NCBI GenBank assembly: GCA_005223375.1
Contig: RXOD01005566.1
Coordinates: 1-13,409 of the forward strand
Origin: Amoebophrya sp. AT5.2
Taxonomy: Eukaryota > Sar > Dinophyceae > Syndiniales > Amoebophryaceae
DNA: 13,409 bases
Reading direction: 5' to 3'
Positions 1 to 8,059 of this stretch are shown in pieces (position 1 is the stretch's first letter; every line of letters begins with the position of its first letter). Under the pieces are notes generated by a model. It had not been told where the DNA came from, searched no databases, and saw only the letters and a list, made by a program, of their open reading frames with translations. Made by a program: the position numbers and the translations under genes.

Positions 1-26
1 CGAGCCAAAAAAGGGGACGGCCGTTT

Positions 27-590
27 TTAAAAGATGCGTCTAACAATGCATTTTTTTGAGCTGTAAATCTGGAACCCGCCGCTGTCGGTGAGGATGTTGC
101 GCTCCCAGTTCATGAAGTTGTGCAGGCCGCCGCACTTCTTCAGCCGCTCGCAGTTCGGCCGGTTGGCCAAATGGTAGGTGTTGCCGAGAATGATCGCCGG
201 CCCGAGCGCGGCCACCTCGGCGGAGAGGAGGCCCTTGATGGTGCCCTGGGTGCCAACGGGCATGAACACAGGGGTCTGCACGTCACCGTGCGGCAAAGTA
301 ACGGTCGCGGCACGGGCGCGCCCGTCGGTGGCGTGCAGAGTGTACGTGAGGCACTGGGTAGAGTAAGACTCGTCCCTATCGCCTTTGCCATCGGAATTGG
401 TGGAATTGGTATTGGTCGCGGTTGCAGTGGCGAGATTGCCTGCTGCTGTCGTGTGGCGCTTCGACGAAGACGATGACGCCGTTGAGGTGGCGGCCGCCGC
501 GGGTCGGTCTAGATTTGCGTCGGCGTCCAGGCAAACGCGACGCGGACTGCGCTCGCGGCGAGCAGGCTGCTCCGGCGGCGCCGCGGTCAT
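27..590 (-). CDS. Queuine tRNA-ribosyltransferase (TGT) catalytic subunit, 5' exon (partial)
   Basis: TGT exchanges guanine-34 for queuine (preQ1 in bacteria) in GUN-anticodon tRNAs; the eukaryotic enzyme pairs with a second, non-catalytic subunit. From the ATG at 590, residues 105-120 ([16 protein letters not shown]), 134-141 (ILGNTYHL), 155-162 (GLHNFMNW) and 168-174 (TDSGGFQ) match the family in order and spacing. Asp169 is the expected active-site aspartate equivalent to Zymomonas Asp102. The nucleophilic Asp and the Cys3-His zinc site lie downstream, outside the window. Residues 1-75 are a Ser/Thr/Ala- and Arg-rich extension, possibly an organelle-targeting sequence. An in-frame TTG lies seven codons upstream; the ATG at 590 is the sensible start. 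Family-like sequence runs to IYS at residues 175-177 (bacterial enzymes have VFS), then gives ten unrelated residues and a TAA at 27-29. An intron therefore probably starts between 69 and 40. A truncated pseudogene is the alternative. Confidence 0.88.
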   Translation of the reverse strand: MTAAPPEQPARRERSPRRVCLDADANLDRPAAAATSTASSSSSKRHTTAAGNLATATATNTNSTNSDGKGDRDESYSTQCLTYTLHATDGRARAATVTLPHGDVQTPVFMPVGTQGTIKGLLSAEVAALGPAIILGNTYHLANRPNCERLKKCGGLHNFMNWERNILTDSGGFQIYSSKKCIVRRIF

Positions 591-855
591 TTTTGATAGT
601 ACGAGGAACAAGAATAAGGTTTAAGGAAGGCTTTTCGTTTTCATATAAAAAATTTTGGTTTAACCTTTAAGTAGTCTTGTGCTGATGCTGAGCGTCGCTT
701 TGACATGTCTTCTTTGTGAGTGCGCGGCAAGTTTAACCGAGATCAAAACCAAAATATCCAACCATAGACCGATACGGCGAAGACCTGATCATTGATTGTT
801 TGTTGTCAAGAAGGTGATTGAAAAAAATCATGTTGATCCGTGATCATTTTGCGAA
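591..855. other. 5' flank of the TGT gene; no gene seen
   Basis: This stretch is more A/T-rich than the flanking coding DNA and has no open frame resembling a known protein. Read toward the TGT gene it holds an AT-rich TTTTTATATGAAAA tract about 45-60 nt before the ATG, which could be a core-promoter or 5' UTR element, but no conserved box can be claimed. The 9-mer GTTCCTCGT occurs here (601-609, minus) and again upstream of the neighbouring gene (7979-7987, minus); this may be chance. Confidence 0.35.
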
Positions 856-1190
856 CCGGTACGATAAGATCGGTGTCAGCACGACAGCACGACAAATTGA
901 AATTAAAGTGAGTTAGTGCTTTAATGTAGACCCACCGCCATGGAGCGCGACTTTCGGACGGAGAGCAGCAGGAGCACATTGGCTGAGACAGCGAGCACTT
1001 CCTCCTGCTATCAATCTACTTTGTTGCAGACAATTTTCTCCAATTCATCAACCATGTGCGTCCAAACGGTTTTCAACTTGCAAGTAGAGAGCCGATGCTC
1101 GCATCAACTTCGTTTTGTTCATTTTGCTTTAACCAAAAAAATGCGCGCTTCGTAGAGCTGCTTCTTCACAAGTACCACGAGAGGAAGACA
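856..1190. repeat. Intergenic dispersed repeat, copy A
   Basis: This segment is homologous to 8060-8450 in the same orientation. The best block, 938-997, matches 8152-8211 at 56 of 60 positions without gaps. Further shared blocks follow in the same order: TGCGTCCAAACGG, the palindrome ACTTGCAAGT (1076-1085) followed by AGAG, GTTCATTT, and a 24-nt identical block at 1132-1155 starting ACCAAAAAAATGCGC. Between blocks the copies differ by indels. The copy sits about 270-600 nt upstream of the TGT start, as copy B sits upstream of the next gene. The edges are approximate; no clear terminal inverted repeats or target-site duplications were seen. A small stem, ATTAAAG/CTTTAAT (902-908 with 919-925), precedes the core. 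On the plus strand an ATG at 940 opens a 71-codon frame whose first 20 or so codons match copy B. It could be an old mobile-element remnant, a shared promoter or 5' UTR element, or a noncoding RNA. Confidence 0.8.
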
Positions 1191-1726
1191 CAGAGAGATA
1201 CACTAGGTTTGCTTCTGGTTTCGCCTCGCTGTCGCTGGCTGCTAGACTTAGAGATAGTGATAGAGAGACAGCTGTGAGCCTACTTTCTTAGCATCCTGGT
1301 TCTTGTTGTAGCCCCCGTACTTTCAATTTCAAAATCAAGCTCAGACGAGTTCTTCAACTTCGTATAAACACGGCCCGGGTACGGACAGGGACACCATGTA
1401 TTGCGATTAATTGATTCTGTTTCTGATTCTGGTGCACGTTGTTGCTAGGTATTGTTTGCGCAGCGATTTGGTCGCCTACAAAACATCAATTCTTTCGATT
1501 GGACTCGTAGGAAGGTTCGTCGACTGGGAGAGAAAAGTTTTTCTAAAGCCGAATTTTGCAAAATCTAGCCCGTCTTATTTCGAACTTCTCGAAGATACAA
1601 TACGCAGAATTTTTCTTGGAAGTTTGAGTCTGTGGACGCTGAGGCCCTCTCCGAGGAAGCTAAGCTTCTCCTCGTCGTTATTGTTTTTATGATAATTACA
1701 GGGATTTGATTGTAATCTTGCTCGGT
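1191..1726. other. 3' flank of the giant RIFDD/QFG gene; nothing recognised
   Basis: No gene or RNA is supported here. An open plus-strand frame at 1411-1692 begins at a non-ATG codon and has no recognisable protein features. The region downstream of the minus-strand stop (1727) contains an imperfect hairpin at about 1653-1674 (GAGGAAGC ... GCTTCTCCTC) that would lie in the 3' UTR. I found no AATAAA on the coding strand close to the stop. Confidence 0.3.
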
Positions 1727-4700
1727 TTACGAAAGATCCTCCCGCTCCAAAATGTGCTTGTCGTACAGGAACTGCTGTGCATCCTTCACCTTTTCTTCTT
1801 CGAATTCAAACGAGGACCACGTCGCCGTTGTTCCAATCCTCAATTCCGCCTCGACCGCACGGAAGTTGAATACGCGCATCACCCCGTCGTAGAAATCAAA
1901 CTTCACGTTCTTCCACCAGAAAGCCCGCCCATGTGCGTGTTGCACTAGGACTAGCTTCCGCAAATCGTGCTCCAACGTTTTCTTGGTTTCCTCGTCCTCG
2001 CTCTGGCCGCGTTTTTCCTTTCGCGTAGCATCGGTACCTTCTTCGGTCTGCTCCACCGTCGTACTGGGAGTGGCTAAAATCGGTATGCTCACGCGAATAA
2101 GTACGTAGTGATCCTTGTCACCGTTTTCGATTGCTGTAGTGGCATTGTTAGCACCCTGCTTGTCATTCGCGGTGCTCATGCTGTCCGCTAGAACGCACGG
2201 TGGACTTCTAGCATCCGTTACAACTGTAGCCGGCGGCGCCACGGCGGGGCCAGCTGGGACTTCTTGCGCGGGCCAGGTGGAGCTGGAATTCGAGTGTGCT
2301 GCTGCTCCAGTCGCCGTGCTGAATTGTGTTTGCTGCGGCGGGCACCCGAAGTGCGTGGTCGGAGCCTGTCCTTGCGCTGTAAAGCTACCAAACTGCGATG
2401 TCGGTTGGGGATGCATTGGTATTGCTCCGAATTGAGATTGTTGTGGCTGGAATCCGAATCGAGGCTCTTGCTGTGAGCGGAATCCGAATTGAGGTTGGTT
2501 CGCGTCGAATCCGAACTGGGAGTCTTGCTGCGTTTCGTGAAAAAAGCCAGCAAAGTGTGTCTGCTGCGAGTGGAATCCCAATTGCGACTGTTGCGGCTGG
2601 AACCCAAACTGTGACTGTTGCGGCTGGAACCCAAACTGCGACTGTCGATGCGCCGGCTGGAATCCAAACTGCGACTGCTGATGAGGCTGATGAAATCCGA
2701 ATTGTTGTTGCTTCGAGAGGCCCTGGAGCTGCCGGTGCTGGAATCCAAATTGCGTCTGCTGCGGTCGACATCCACCGAACTTCTGTGCCTGGCCGCTGAA
2801 TGCCACGGTCGCGAACTGGGAACGCTGCTGAGGCGGGAACGCAGGTGGTGGATTGCCGCTGGATGGGAAAGCTCCACACGACTGCCCGAACTGCAACTGT
2901 GGTCGCTGCTGCTGCTGCTGCTCCTGCTGCATGAGTTGAGAGATCGGTCCAGGTGGGACCTTCTCTGATGTTGCCCTGCCACTATCACACGCATCCCCGC
3001 CCCCACCGCCCGCACACGACGCCTGTGGCAGGTTCAAAAAGGAAAACTGTGAAGCAGGGCTTTGCGACGCGACCCGGCTCCTGCTGGTGGCAGGAGGGCC
3101 CATTTTCGACACCAGGAAGCAATGCAGCACGTCGTCATCACGCTTCACGCCGAGTAGCACAGCCGCAAAGTCGTAGTAGAGATGCTTCACGAAGGCGTCC
3201 ACGTAAGATACGAAAGGAAACGATGGAGCACGATGCAGCTGTTCGGCGCGGACTCCTGATTCCGTGGCGTTCGTCGAGTCCTGACTTGAGGTCGTTGACA
3301 TCAGCGCAGCTAGTCTTCGTCGTAATCTCAAAGTCGCACAATTCGATGTCGTTTCAGCCTCGCCACCCCGCCCACGCGAACTTCCCAGTGCGTTCAGCAC
3401 AATCTCAAGTTGCGTCCGCGTTTCCGCGTTCTCCCCGACCAACTTCTCACAACCGCTCTGCTTCGTAATGTCCCGCATCGCACTGTCTCGAGTCAAGTAC
3501 AACAACGGCATCTGCGCTCCACCGTATCGCTTTAGATTCGTCACGAAGAAACGGCATCCGAGAAACTTGTCCTCGAAGTCCGACAAGTTCTGCCCTTCAG
3601 CTGACTGGTTGAGAACGATCTTTGCGAACTGTAACTCGTCCGTCTGATCTTTCGCGCAATCCAGCACGGTCAAGATTAACTGCTCGTCGTTGATCACGTC
3701 GGGAGATTCGTGTTTGTCCGCCCGCGTCGGCGCAGCGGTCGGAGCAGTGCTTGTGATGGAGCCCGTCTGCTTCGAGCGCTGCGCCGACGGAGGCGGGAAG
3801 TGTCTTCGTGTCAGAGCAAAATTCGTTTTCGCCTCACGGAGCGCGTTGTGAACGCGCGCAGAAGATGTTGTTGAACTCTCGGCCTTCCTTGTGAAAGAAG
3901 AGATGCCAACCCGGCCGCCGGTCGTAGAGGCTCCTGGCTTCCGGCTCAGGAAGTGAACGCTTGTTTTAGACAGCGTTCTACCTGCTCCGACGTTGCGTTT
4001 CTTGCCCCCGCGGTGCCGGTTGCCAGACGCCGGCCGAGGAAGATCTTGTTTTTGCAGAGCTTGCATGGTTGCCGGATCCGTTGTTGCAGAAACAGAATCG
4101 GAAGGAGCGTCGTTGGATGTACTACTCGAAGTCGAGGAAGAGGCGACAGCGGTGGAGCCTTGTTCTTGTTCACCTCTTGGTGCAGGCAGCCGCAGCGCTG
4201 AGAAAACATCGGTGTTAAAATTCCCGTGATGACTTTTTCCACTTCGCGATGACGCAACCACGCGAATCACCAGCACGTCTACACTGGGAACGTTCCCGCC
4301 GCCGCTTCGGGAATGCTGCAACGGAAACGCCATTTGCGCCGGCGCCAGACCGATTTTCGGACGCGGGATTGCGACTAGTTTCGGGCCACTGGCTGCCGCG
4401 ACCGATTCCTTTTTCACGACGACCGCGCGACAGCTGTTCCACTGAATCTCAATTCGCAAAGGATCGGTCGGTGTGCTGGTGCTGGCAGCCGTACTACTGC
4501 TTTTGCCCGCAGTGCAACACAGATCCTCCCACCAGTTGTCTGCCGGTTGTCCGATCATCCGGACGTTCTGCACCTGCAGGCACACGCACGATTGCACGCC
4601 TTCACCACCGCCTGTTGCGTCCTCTGTTCGTCCATTCGCAGCTGCAGCTTCATCGATTTTCGCAAACAACTCTTTTTCCAGCTCTCGCGGCCCCGCTCCT

Positions 4701-7700
4701 GATCCTTCGCGACCATCTCCAGCGCAGTGCACACGAAAGACGTAAAAGCCATCGGTCACGACCAGCGCCAACCCCTCGTGCCCACGCCGTTCGAGACCCA
4801 CGCGGCATTTCGAGGCATGCCGCTGTTTGTGAAGATGAATGGCAGGCTTTTGCTTCTTGATCCTCTTGACCCTCATGTTGTTCATCTGCTCCGATCCCCG
4901 CTTCGATCGCTTTTTGGTTCTCTTCGCAGTACCTCCGCCGTGAGTTTTTTCGTGGAAAGCCTGCAGCTCTTTCACTTCTGCCTGCGCGGCGAAGAGCGCT
5001 GCCTGGTCTCCAACACGCGTTACAACGCCCGATGACGGAAGCAACGACGAAAAACCGCCAAATGGGTTGCTCCCGAACGTCGAGCCTCCGAATCCCCCGT
5101 CTCCAAATTGCGACGTTGGCACAGGGGGTGGCGCCACCACATTCCCAGTCACAAAGCCGGACCGCACGGCGGCAGTAAAGGCAGCCACACGGCTGGATGC
5201 GATCGACGAGGGAGCAGGCGACGGGAAAGAAATAGCGCTACGGCTGCAGGAAATGGAGTCGTTGTCTGAATCGCCCCCATCATTTTCATCGTCCGAATCT
5301 GATTCAGATTCCGACGAACTGCAATCAACAATCGGGTCGGTTTCGATGGCAAGCAGCTGGACGGTCAAGTGAAAACTGCCGGCATCGTCCGCAAGCAGAT
5401 GACGTTTTATGGGGACTTTTGTGGTCTTTTTCGGCTGTTGTTGGTCCGACGGCTTCATCTCGTCCAAGACGCTGAGCGGTCCAGGCATGACCGAGAAGTT
5501 GTTTGCTTCTTCGTACAGGCGGCGGAGGACGGAGCGAGGCTTCGCTCTGCTTTCGCTTTCCTCGTCGAAGAGGCGATCTAGAAGCTTGTTGGGAAGTTGT
5601 AGAACGTCGTTGGTTTCCAGCACACGATGGCCGCTGATGGGAAATGGTTCGAACTGCAGAAGAAGAAACTTCTGCAGTTCGAACCATTTCCCGTCAGCGG
5701 CAAAGCGGGATAGTGGATGGAGCAGAGCGCGCGACACTTTTCTTGCTTGCGCAATCTCTTTTCGGCGTTCGCACGTTCGGCCTGTCTTCATCAGCACCTC
5801 CGCGTTCGGCCTCTCTTCATCTCTCTTCGCAATTTTCGCCACCAGCCGCGTGAAAAAGGTCCGGAAGAGGTTCCATTGCTGCCTGCGCGAAGACCGCATG
5901 TCTTGTTCCTGCTGAAATTCTCGAGCGTTGACGTTTTGCAAGCGATCATCCGGCGGCGGGGGCGCAGGAGCAGGCGCTGTCATCTCTGGCGATCCGTTCG
6001 CAACCGCCCGCTCAATCTCCTTCATGAACCGGTTGAATTCGCGTTCCACCTTCCCCTTCGCACAAAATTTTTCGCACACCGCCAGTAATTTCTTCTTTAC
6101 GTTCGCAATTTCTTCGTCGATGATTTCTTCCCTGGATGTGGTTGTCGTAGTCCTGCTCGCTACACTCGCATTACTCAGCATGCCGCTCGTCTCCTTCTCC
6201 ACAGACATTGAGTCAGCAGTAGTGCTACTCATCTTTGAGCTGGCCCCCTCAACTTGCTGCTCTGCATTTACGACCGCAAGATCCCCCCGTTTGAGCGGCA
6301 CAAAACGCTTCTTCGTTGGCGGTCCTCCGCCGGCGTCAGACGCTGCTTCCACTCCCTCGCTTTTAATCGTCATCGTTTTGATGTCGCACGTCGTGATGAT
6401 GCTCGAGAAGCTTCCTGGATTCGCTGTACGCTTCAAAGATATTTGACGAGGAGGAGCCGGACCTGTGGCAGACGTGCTTGCGCCGGCTGCTCCTCCTGTC
6501 GCACCAGTTGTTACAGATGTAGTAGAGTGCTGGTTCTTACGGTCTTTGATGAGGGGTATCTGCGGCTTGCGAAGAGTAGATGGAGGTGCGCATGAGATCG
6601 ACGAAAATCCTAGCTGAGGAGCTTTCCCGACGCCGCTTCCAGCATCATCATCGGAATCGTCGAAAATGCGTGCGAGCTTATCTTGCGCCGCGCGAGAGAG
6701 ATTTTTCGCGACAGTCGACGTCATGCTGTTCAGACCGACGGACGACGGAGGAGCGGAGTGTAGCTGGTGCCCCCCTACCCCTGCTCGCGTGAAAGAAGAC
6801 AAGATGTTTGCATTCAGTGGTGCATGCAGAGGCACGGGCCCTCTCGCAGAAGTTCCTCCAGATCCAGGACCTGGAGCGCCGGATTCAGCTCCAACGGAAA
6901 AATCGTTGTCGTCGTCATCGAAGATCCGGCTTAGCTTCGCAGCTGCTTCCGGACCGAGCTCCGTTTTTACAATTTTCGCAGCAGTAGGCGGAGCGCAGGA
7001 AATCTGAGGCTGAGGAGCTCCTTCACGTTCTGCTTGACCTGGACGTACGAACACGAACGGCGTTCCCGCGTTTACAAAAGATCCGACTGAGGAAGCCGCT
7101 GCTGACCCTCCTGGCCGGGATCCAGAGAATCCTCCACTACCAGGGGCCGCTGCGGTGAAGACTGCTGCAGCAACGGTGCTGTTCATACGACCCCCTGCTG
7201 CGGCGAGTGACGTCGTGAAGCCGCTCCCCCGTTCACCACCCGCTGGCGCAAAGGAGGACATAGAAGTACCTCCGCCTGCAGCTGGAGCAGGTGCTGTCGG
7301 GCCTCTGCCAACGCCTGGTGCAGTAGATGATGTCATAGCTCCTGCTGGAAGGTCGTCGTCCCAAATGCGGCGCAATTTCTCCGCTTGTGCAGCACTTAAC
7401 GCTTTTTTCGGAAGGCTGCTCCCCACGGATGACGAAGATGAAGAACAACAAGATGAAACCACTGACGCGGCCGCTGAGGAAAATTTCGATCCGGGTGCAC
7501 CTGCGAAAGAACACAGCGGACCTGCCTTCGAACTTGCACTAGAAGCTCCTGCCGGAAGCTCGTCGTCAAAAATCCGCTGCAGTTTGCTTTGCGCCTCAGC
7601 GCTCATGCCGCTAGGGGGAGCGAAGTGCTTCGTGTTGAAATAACTGCAAGAGGACGCCGACGCATACGAAGTACTAGAAGAGGTGGGTGCTTTATGCTTT

Positions 7701-7936
7701 TTGTTCGTTGACGTGGGGGGTCTCTTCGGTGCGCGCTGCGGTAAGTGAAGACCGGGAATGGTGCTCACGTCTGCCCCCGTGCGCCCGCTAGCAGGAGCGA
7801 CGGAATTCGATTTGGGTCCGGCTGCAGGAAAGAGAACGCGATCGCCACCACCGAAAAACGACATTTCGGTTGATTTCCTTTGCGACAGGTGGTGGCCTAC
7901 TACTACAAGTACAGCTTTGATTTGCTTACCAGTCAT
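1727..7936 (-). CDS. Giant low-complexity protein with four RIFDD motifs and a QFGFQ repeat array, probably nuclear
   Basis: I do not recognise an orthologue. It is an uninterrupted 2,069-codon frame ending in TAA at 1727-1729. Residues 113-131, 182-200, 330-350 and 416-433 carry four copies of an acidic motif, A-x-x-K-L-x-R-I-F/W-D-D. Residues 598-645 and 676-745 look helical and charged. There is a Ser/Asp/Glu acidic run at 873-893, an FG-containing patch at 943-961, and basic clusters at 539-550 and 1003-1031 (AKRTKKRSKRG) that look like nuclear localisation signals. Residues 1050-1250 and 1410-1615 look more globular. A short polyQ run (1671-1677) is followed by 14-15 QFGFQ-type repeats (1682-1865), and a compact C-terminal segment (1940-2065) ends the protein. 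FG repeats plus basic clusters suggest a nucleoporin-like or prion-like nuclear protein; this is inference. The start is uncertain: ATG 7936 has an unusual VLVVVG leader, ATG 7864 begins MSFFGGGDRV, and splicing from ATG 7940 is possible. Confidence 0.75.
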   Translation of the reverse strand: MTGKQIKAVLVVVGHHLSQRKSTEMSFFGGGDRVLFPAAGPKSNSVAPASGRTGADVSTIPGLHLPQRAPKRPPTSTNKKHKAPTSSSTSYASASSCSYFNTKHFAPPSGMSAEAQSKLQRIFDDELPAGASSASSKAGPLCSFAGAPGSKFSSAAASVVSSCCSSSSSSVGSSLPKKALSAAQAEKLRRIWDDDLPAGAMTSSTAPGVGRGPTAPAPAAGGGTSMSSFAPAGGERGSGFTTSLAAAGGRMNSTVAAAVFTAAAPGSGGFSGSRPGGSAAASSVGSFVNAGTPFVFVRPGQAEREGAPQPQISCAPPTAAKIVKTELGPEAAAKLSRIFDDDDNDFSVGAESGAPGPGSGGTSARGPVPLHAPLNANILSSFTRAGVGGHQLHSAPPSSVGLNSMTSTVAKNLSRAAQDKLARIFDDSDDDAGSGVGKAPQLGFSSISCAPPSTLRKPQIPLIKDRKNQHSTTSVTTGATGGAAGASTSATGPAPPRQISLKRTANPGSFSSIITTCDIKTMTIKSEGVEAASDAGGGPPTKKRFVPLKRGDLAVVNAEQQVEGASSKMSSTTADSMSVEKETSGMLSNASVASRTTTTTSREEIIDEEIANVKKKLLAVCEKFCAKGKVEREFNRFMKEIERAVANGSPEMTAPAPAPPPPDDRLQNVNAREFQQEQDMRSSRRQQWNLFRTFFTRLVAKIAKRDEERPNAEVLMKTGRTCERRKEIAQARKVSRALLHPLSRFAADGKWFELQKFLLLQFEPFPISGHRVLETNDVLQLPNKLLDRLFDEESESRAKPRSVLRRLYEEANNFSVMPGPLSVLDEMKPSDQQQPKKTTKVPIKRHLLADDAGSFHLTVQLLAIETDPIVDCSSSESESDSDDENDGGDSDNDSISCSRSAISFPSPAPSSIASSRVAAFTAAVRSGFVTGNVVAPPPVPTSQFGDGGFGGSTFGSNPFGGFSSLLPSSGVVTRVGDQAALFAAQAEVKELQAFHEKTHGGGTAKRTKKRSKRGSEQMNNMRVKRIKKQKPAIHLHKQRHASKCRVGLERRGHEGLALVVTDGFYVFRVHCAGDGREGSGAGPRELEKELFAKIDEAAAANGRTEDATGGGEGVQSCVCLQVQNVRMIGQPADNWWEDLCCTAGKSSSTAASTSTPTDPLRIEIQWNSCRAVVVKKESVAAASGPKLVAIPRPKIGLAPAQMAFPLQHSRSGGGNVPSVDVLVIRVVASSRSGKSHHGNFNTDVFSALRLPAPRGEQEQGSTAVASSSTSSSTSNDAPSDSVSATTDPATMQALQKQDLPRPASGNRHRGGKKRNVGAGRTLSKTSVHFLSRKPGASTTGGRVGISSFTRKAESSTTSSARVHNALREAKTNFALTRRHFPPPSAQRSKQTGSITSTAPTAAPTRADKHESPDVINDEQLILTVLDCAKDQTDELQFAKIVLNQSAEGQNLSDFEDKFLGCRFFVTNLKRYGGAQMPLLYLTRDSAMRDITKQSGCEKLVGENAETRTQLEIVLNALGSSRGRGGEAETTSNCATLRLRRRLAALMSTTSSQDSTNATESGVRAEQLHRAPSFPFVSYVDAFVKHLYYDFAAVLLGVKRDDDVLHCFLVSKMGPPATSRSRVASQSPASQFSFLNLPQASCAGGGGGDACDSGRATSEKVPPGPISQLMQQEQQQQQRPQLQFGQSCGAFPSSGNPPPAFPPQQRSQFATVAFSGQAQKFGGCRPQQTQFGFQHRQLQGLSKQQQFGFHQPHQQSQFGFQPAHRQSQFGFQPQQSQFGFQPQQSQLGFHSQQTHFAGFFHETQQDSQFGFDANQPQFGFRSQQEPRFGFQPQQSQFGAIPMHPQPTSQFGSFTAQGQAPTTHFGCPPQQTQFSTATGAAAHSNSSSTWPAQEVPAGPAVAPPATVVTDARSPPCVLADSMSTANDKQGANNATTAIENGDKDHYVLIRVSIPILATPSTTVEQTEEGTDATRKEKRGQSEDEETKKTLEHDLRKLVLVQHAHGRAFWWKNVKFDFYDGVMRVFNFRAVEAELRIGTTATWSSFEFEEEKVKDAQQFLYDKHILEREDLS
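2345..2890 (-). repeat. QFGFQ tandem-repeat array within the giant protein gene
   Basis: The array encodes about 14-15 degenerate units built on F-G-F-Q-P-Q-Q-S-Q. The cleanest units (about 2571-2680) are 27 nt long, with 30- and 33-nt variants such as QPAHRQSQFGF. The plus strand shows the recurring TGGAAYCCRAAYTG start of each unit. Outer units decay to FGG, FAGFF, FGAI, FGSF and FGCP. Third positions vary between adjacent units, so the array is not a fresh expansion, although two or three central units are nearly identical. A CTG/CAG-type polyglutamine run lies immediately beside it at about 2908-2931. Confidence 0.85.
5630..5701. repeat. Near-perfect inverted repeat (33-bp arms, 6-nt loop) inside coding sequence
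   Basis: Arms 5630-5662 and 5669-5701 are reverse complements with one mismatch (A at 5637 against G at 5694), separated by AAGAAA at 5663-5668. On the coding strand the arms encode residues 746-768 of the giant protein (ADGKWFELQKF, LLL, QFEPFPISG), so the frame stays open through the palindrome. The transcript could form a very stable hairpin. Confidence 0.95.
6638..7600 (-). repeat. Four dispersed copies of the KLxRIFDD acidic motif (protein-level repeat)
   Basis: The copies are at 7544-7600 (AEAQSKLQRIFDDELPAGA), 7337-7393 (AAQAEKLRRIWDDDLPAGA), 6887-6949 (EAAAKLSRIFDDDDNDF) and 6638-6691 (AAQDKLARIFDDSDDDAG). They are separated by 50-130 residues of Ser/Ala/Gly/Pro linker. Copies 1 and 2 share the LPAGA tail. 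A second short repeat, ISCAPP, occurs at residues 312-317 and 447-452. The pattern is an amphipathic basic helix followed by an acidic cluster, as in short linear interaction motifs. I know of no named motif that fits. Confidence 0.85.
7878..7929 (-). other. Candidate 52-nt intron at the start of the giant gene
   Basis: On the minus strand the ATG at 7940 has the better start context (AAAAATGG) but reads only M-D-D-W-stop. Its stop overlaps a strong donor-like GTAAGC beginning at 7929. Removing GTAAGC to GCAAAG (7929-7878) joins that ATG to the long frame as M-D-D-W-K-S-T-E-M-S-F-F-G-G. It would also remove the odd VLVVVG leader. There is no strong polypyrimidine tract, so this is one of three start models. 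Confidence 0.35.
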
Positions 7937-8059
7937 CCATTTTTCACTTTAACCGTAAGACGGTAACGACGAATTTGCACGAGGAACTCTTTGTCGCATG
8001 ATCGCTCGAATTCGAGTTTGCGAATTCCCGCCTCTCTCAGCGTCGATAAAGAATCGATA
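7937..8059. other. 5' flank of the giant RIFDD/QFG gene
   Basis: This is short AT-rich leader sequence. It contains the 12-bp palindrome CTCGAATTCGAG at 8005-8016 with a second CGAATTC following at 8021-8027. No promoter box can be assigned. An out-of-frame ATG at 7940 overlaps the annotated start at 7936. Confidence 0.3.

Noticed and set aside
1..16. TTTTGGCTC on the minus strand resembles part of the dinoflagellate spliced leader
   Set aside because: Only about nine matching bases at the very edge of the window, with no match in the rest of the leader; expected by chance in a T-rich run.
1132..1155. The 24-nt block shared by the two repeats, read as a spliced-leader-like CATTTTTTTGG sequence
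   Set aside because: The T run is longer than in the leader and the flanks do not match; no donor site or Sm-like site was recognised next to it.
856..1190. Copy A as a complete MITE or transposon
   Set aside because: No terminal inverted repeats, target duplications or transposase fragment were found at either edge.
1411..1692. Hydrophobic plus-strand open frame in the left spacer
   Set aside because: Starts at a non-ATG codon, has no homologous counterpart in the other spacer and no recognisable domain.
2218..3015. Ser/Arg/Asp-rich minus-strand frame (and matching plus-strand frames) over the FG array
   Set aside because: Its repeat pattern is the out-of-frame image of the 27-33-nt QFGFQ units; the in-frame protein explains it.
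5640..5700. GGTTCGAA, reminiscent of a tRNA T-arm
   Set aside because: It is part of the coding palindrome; no acceptor, D or anticodon arms fit around it.
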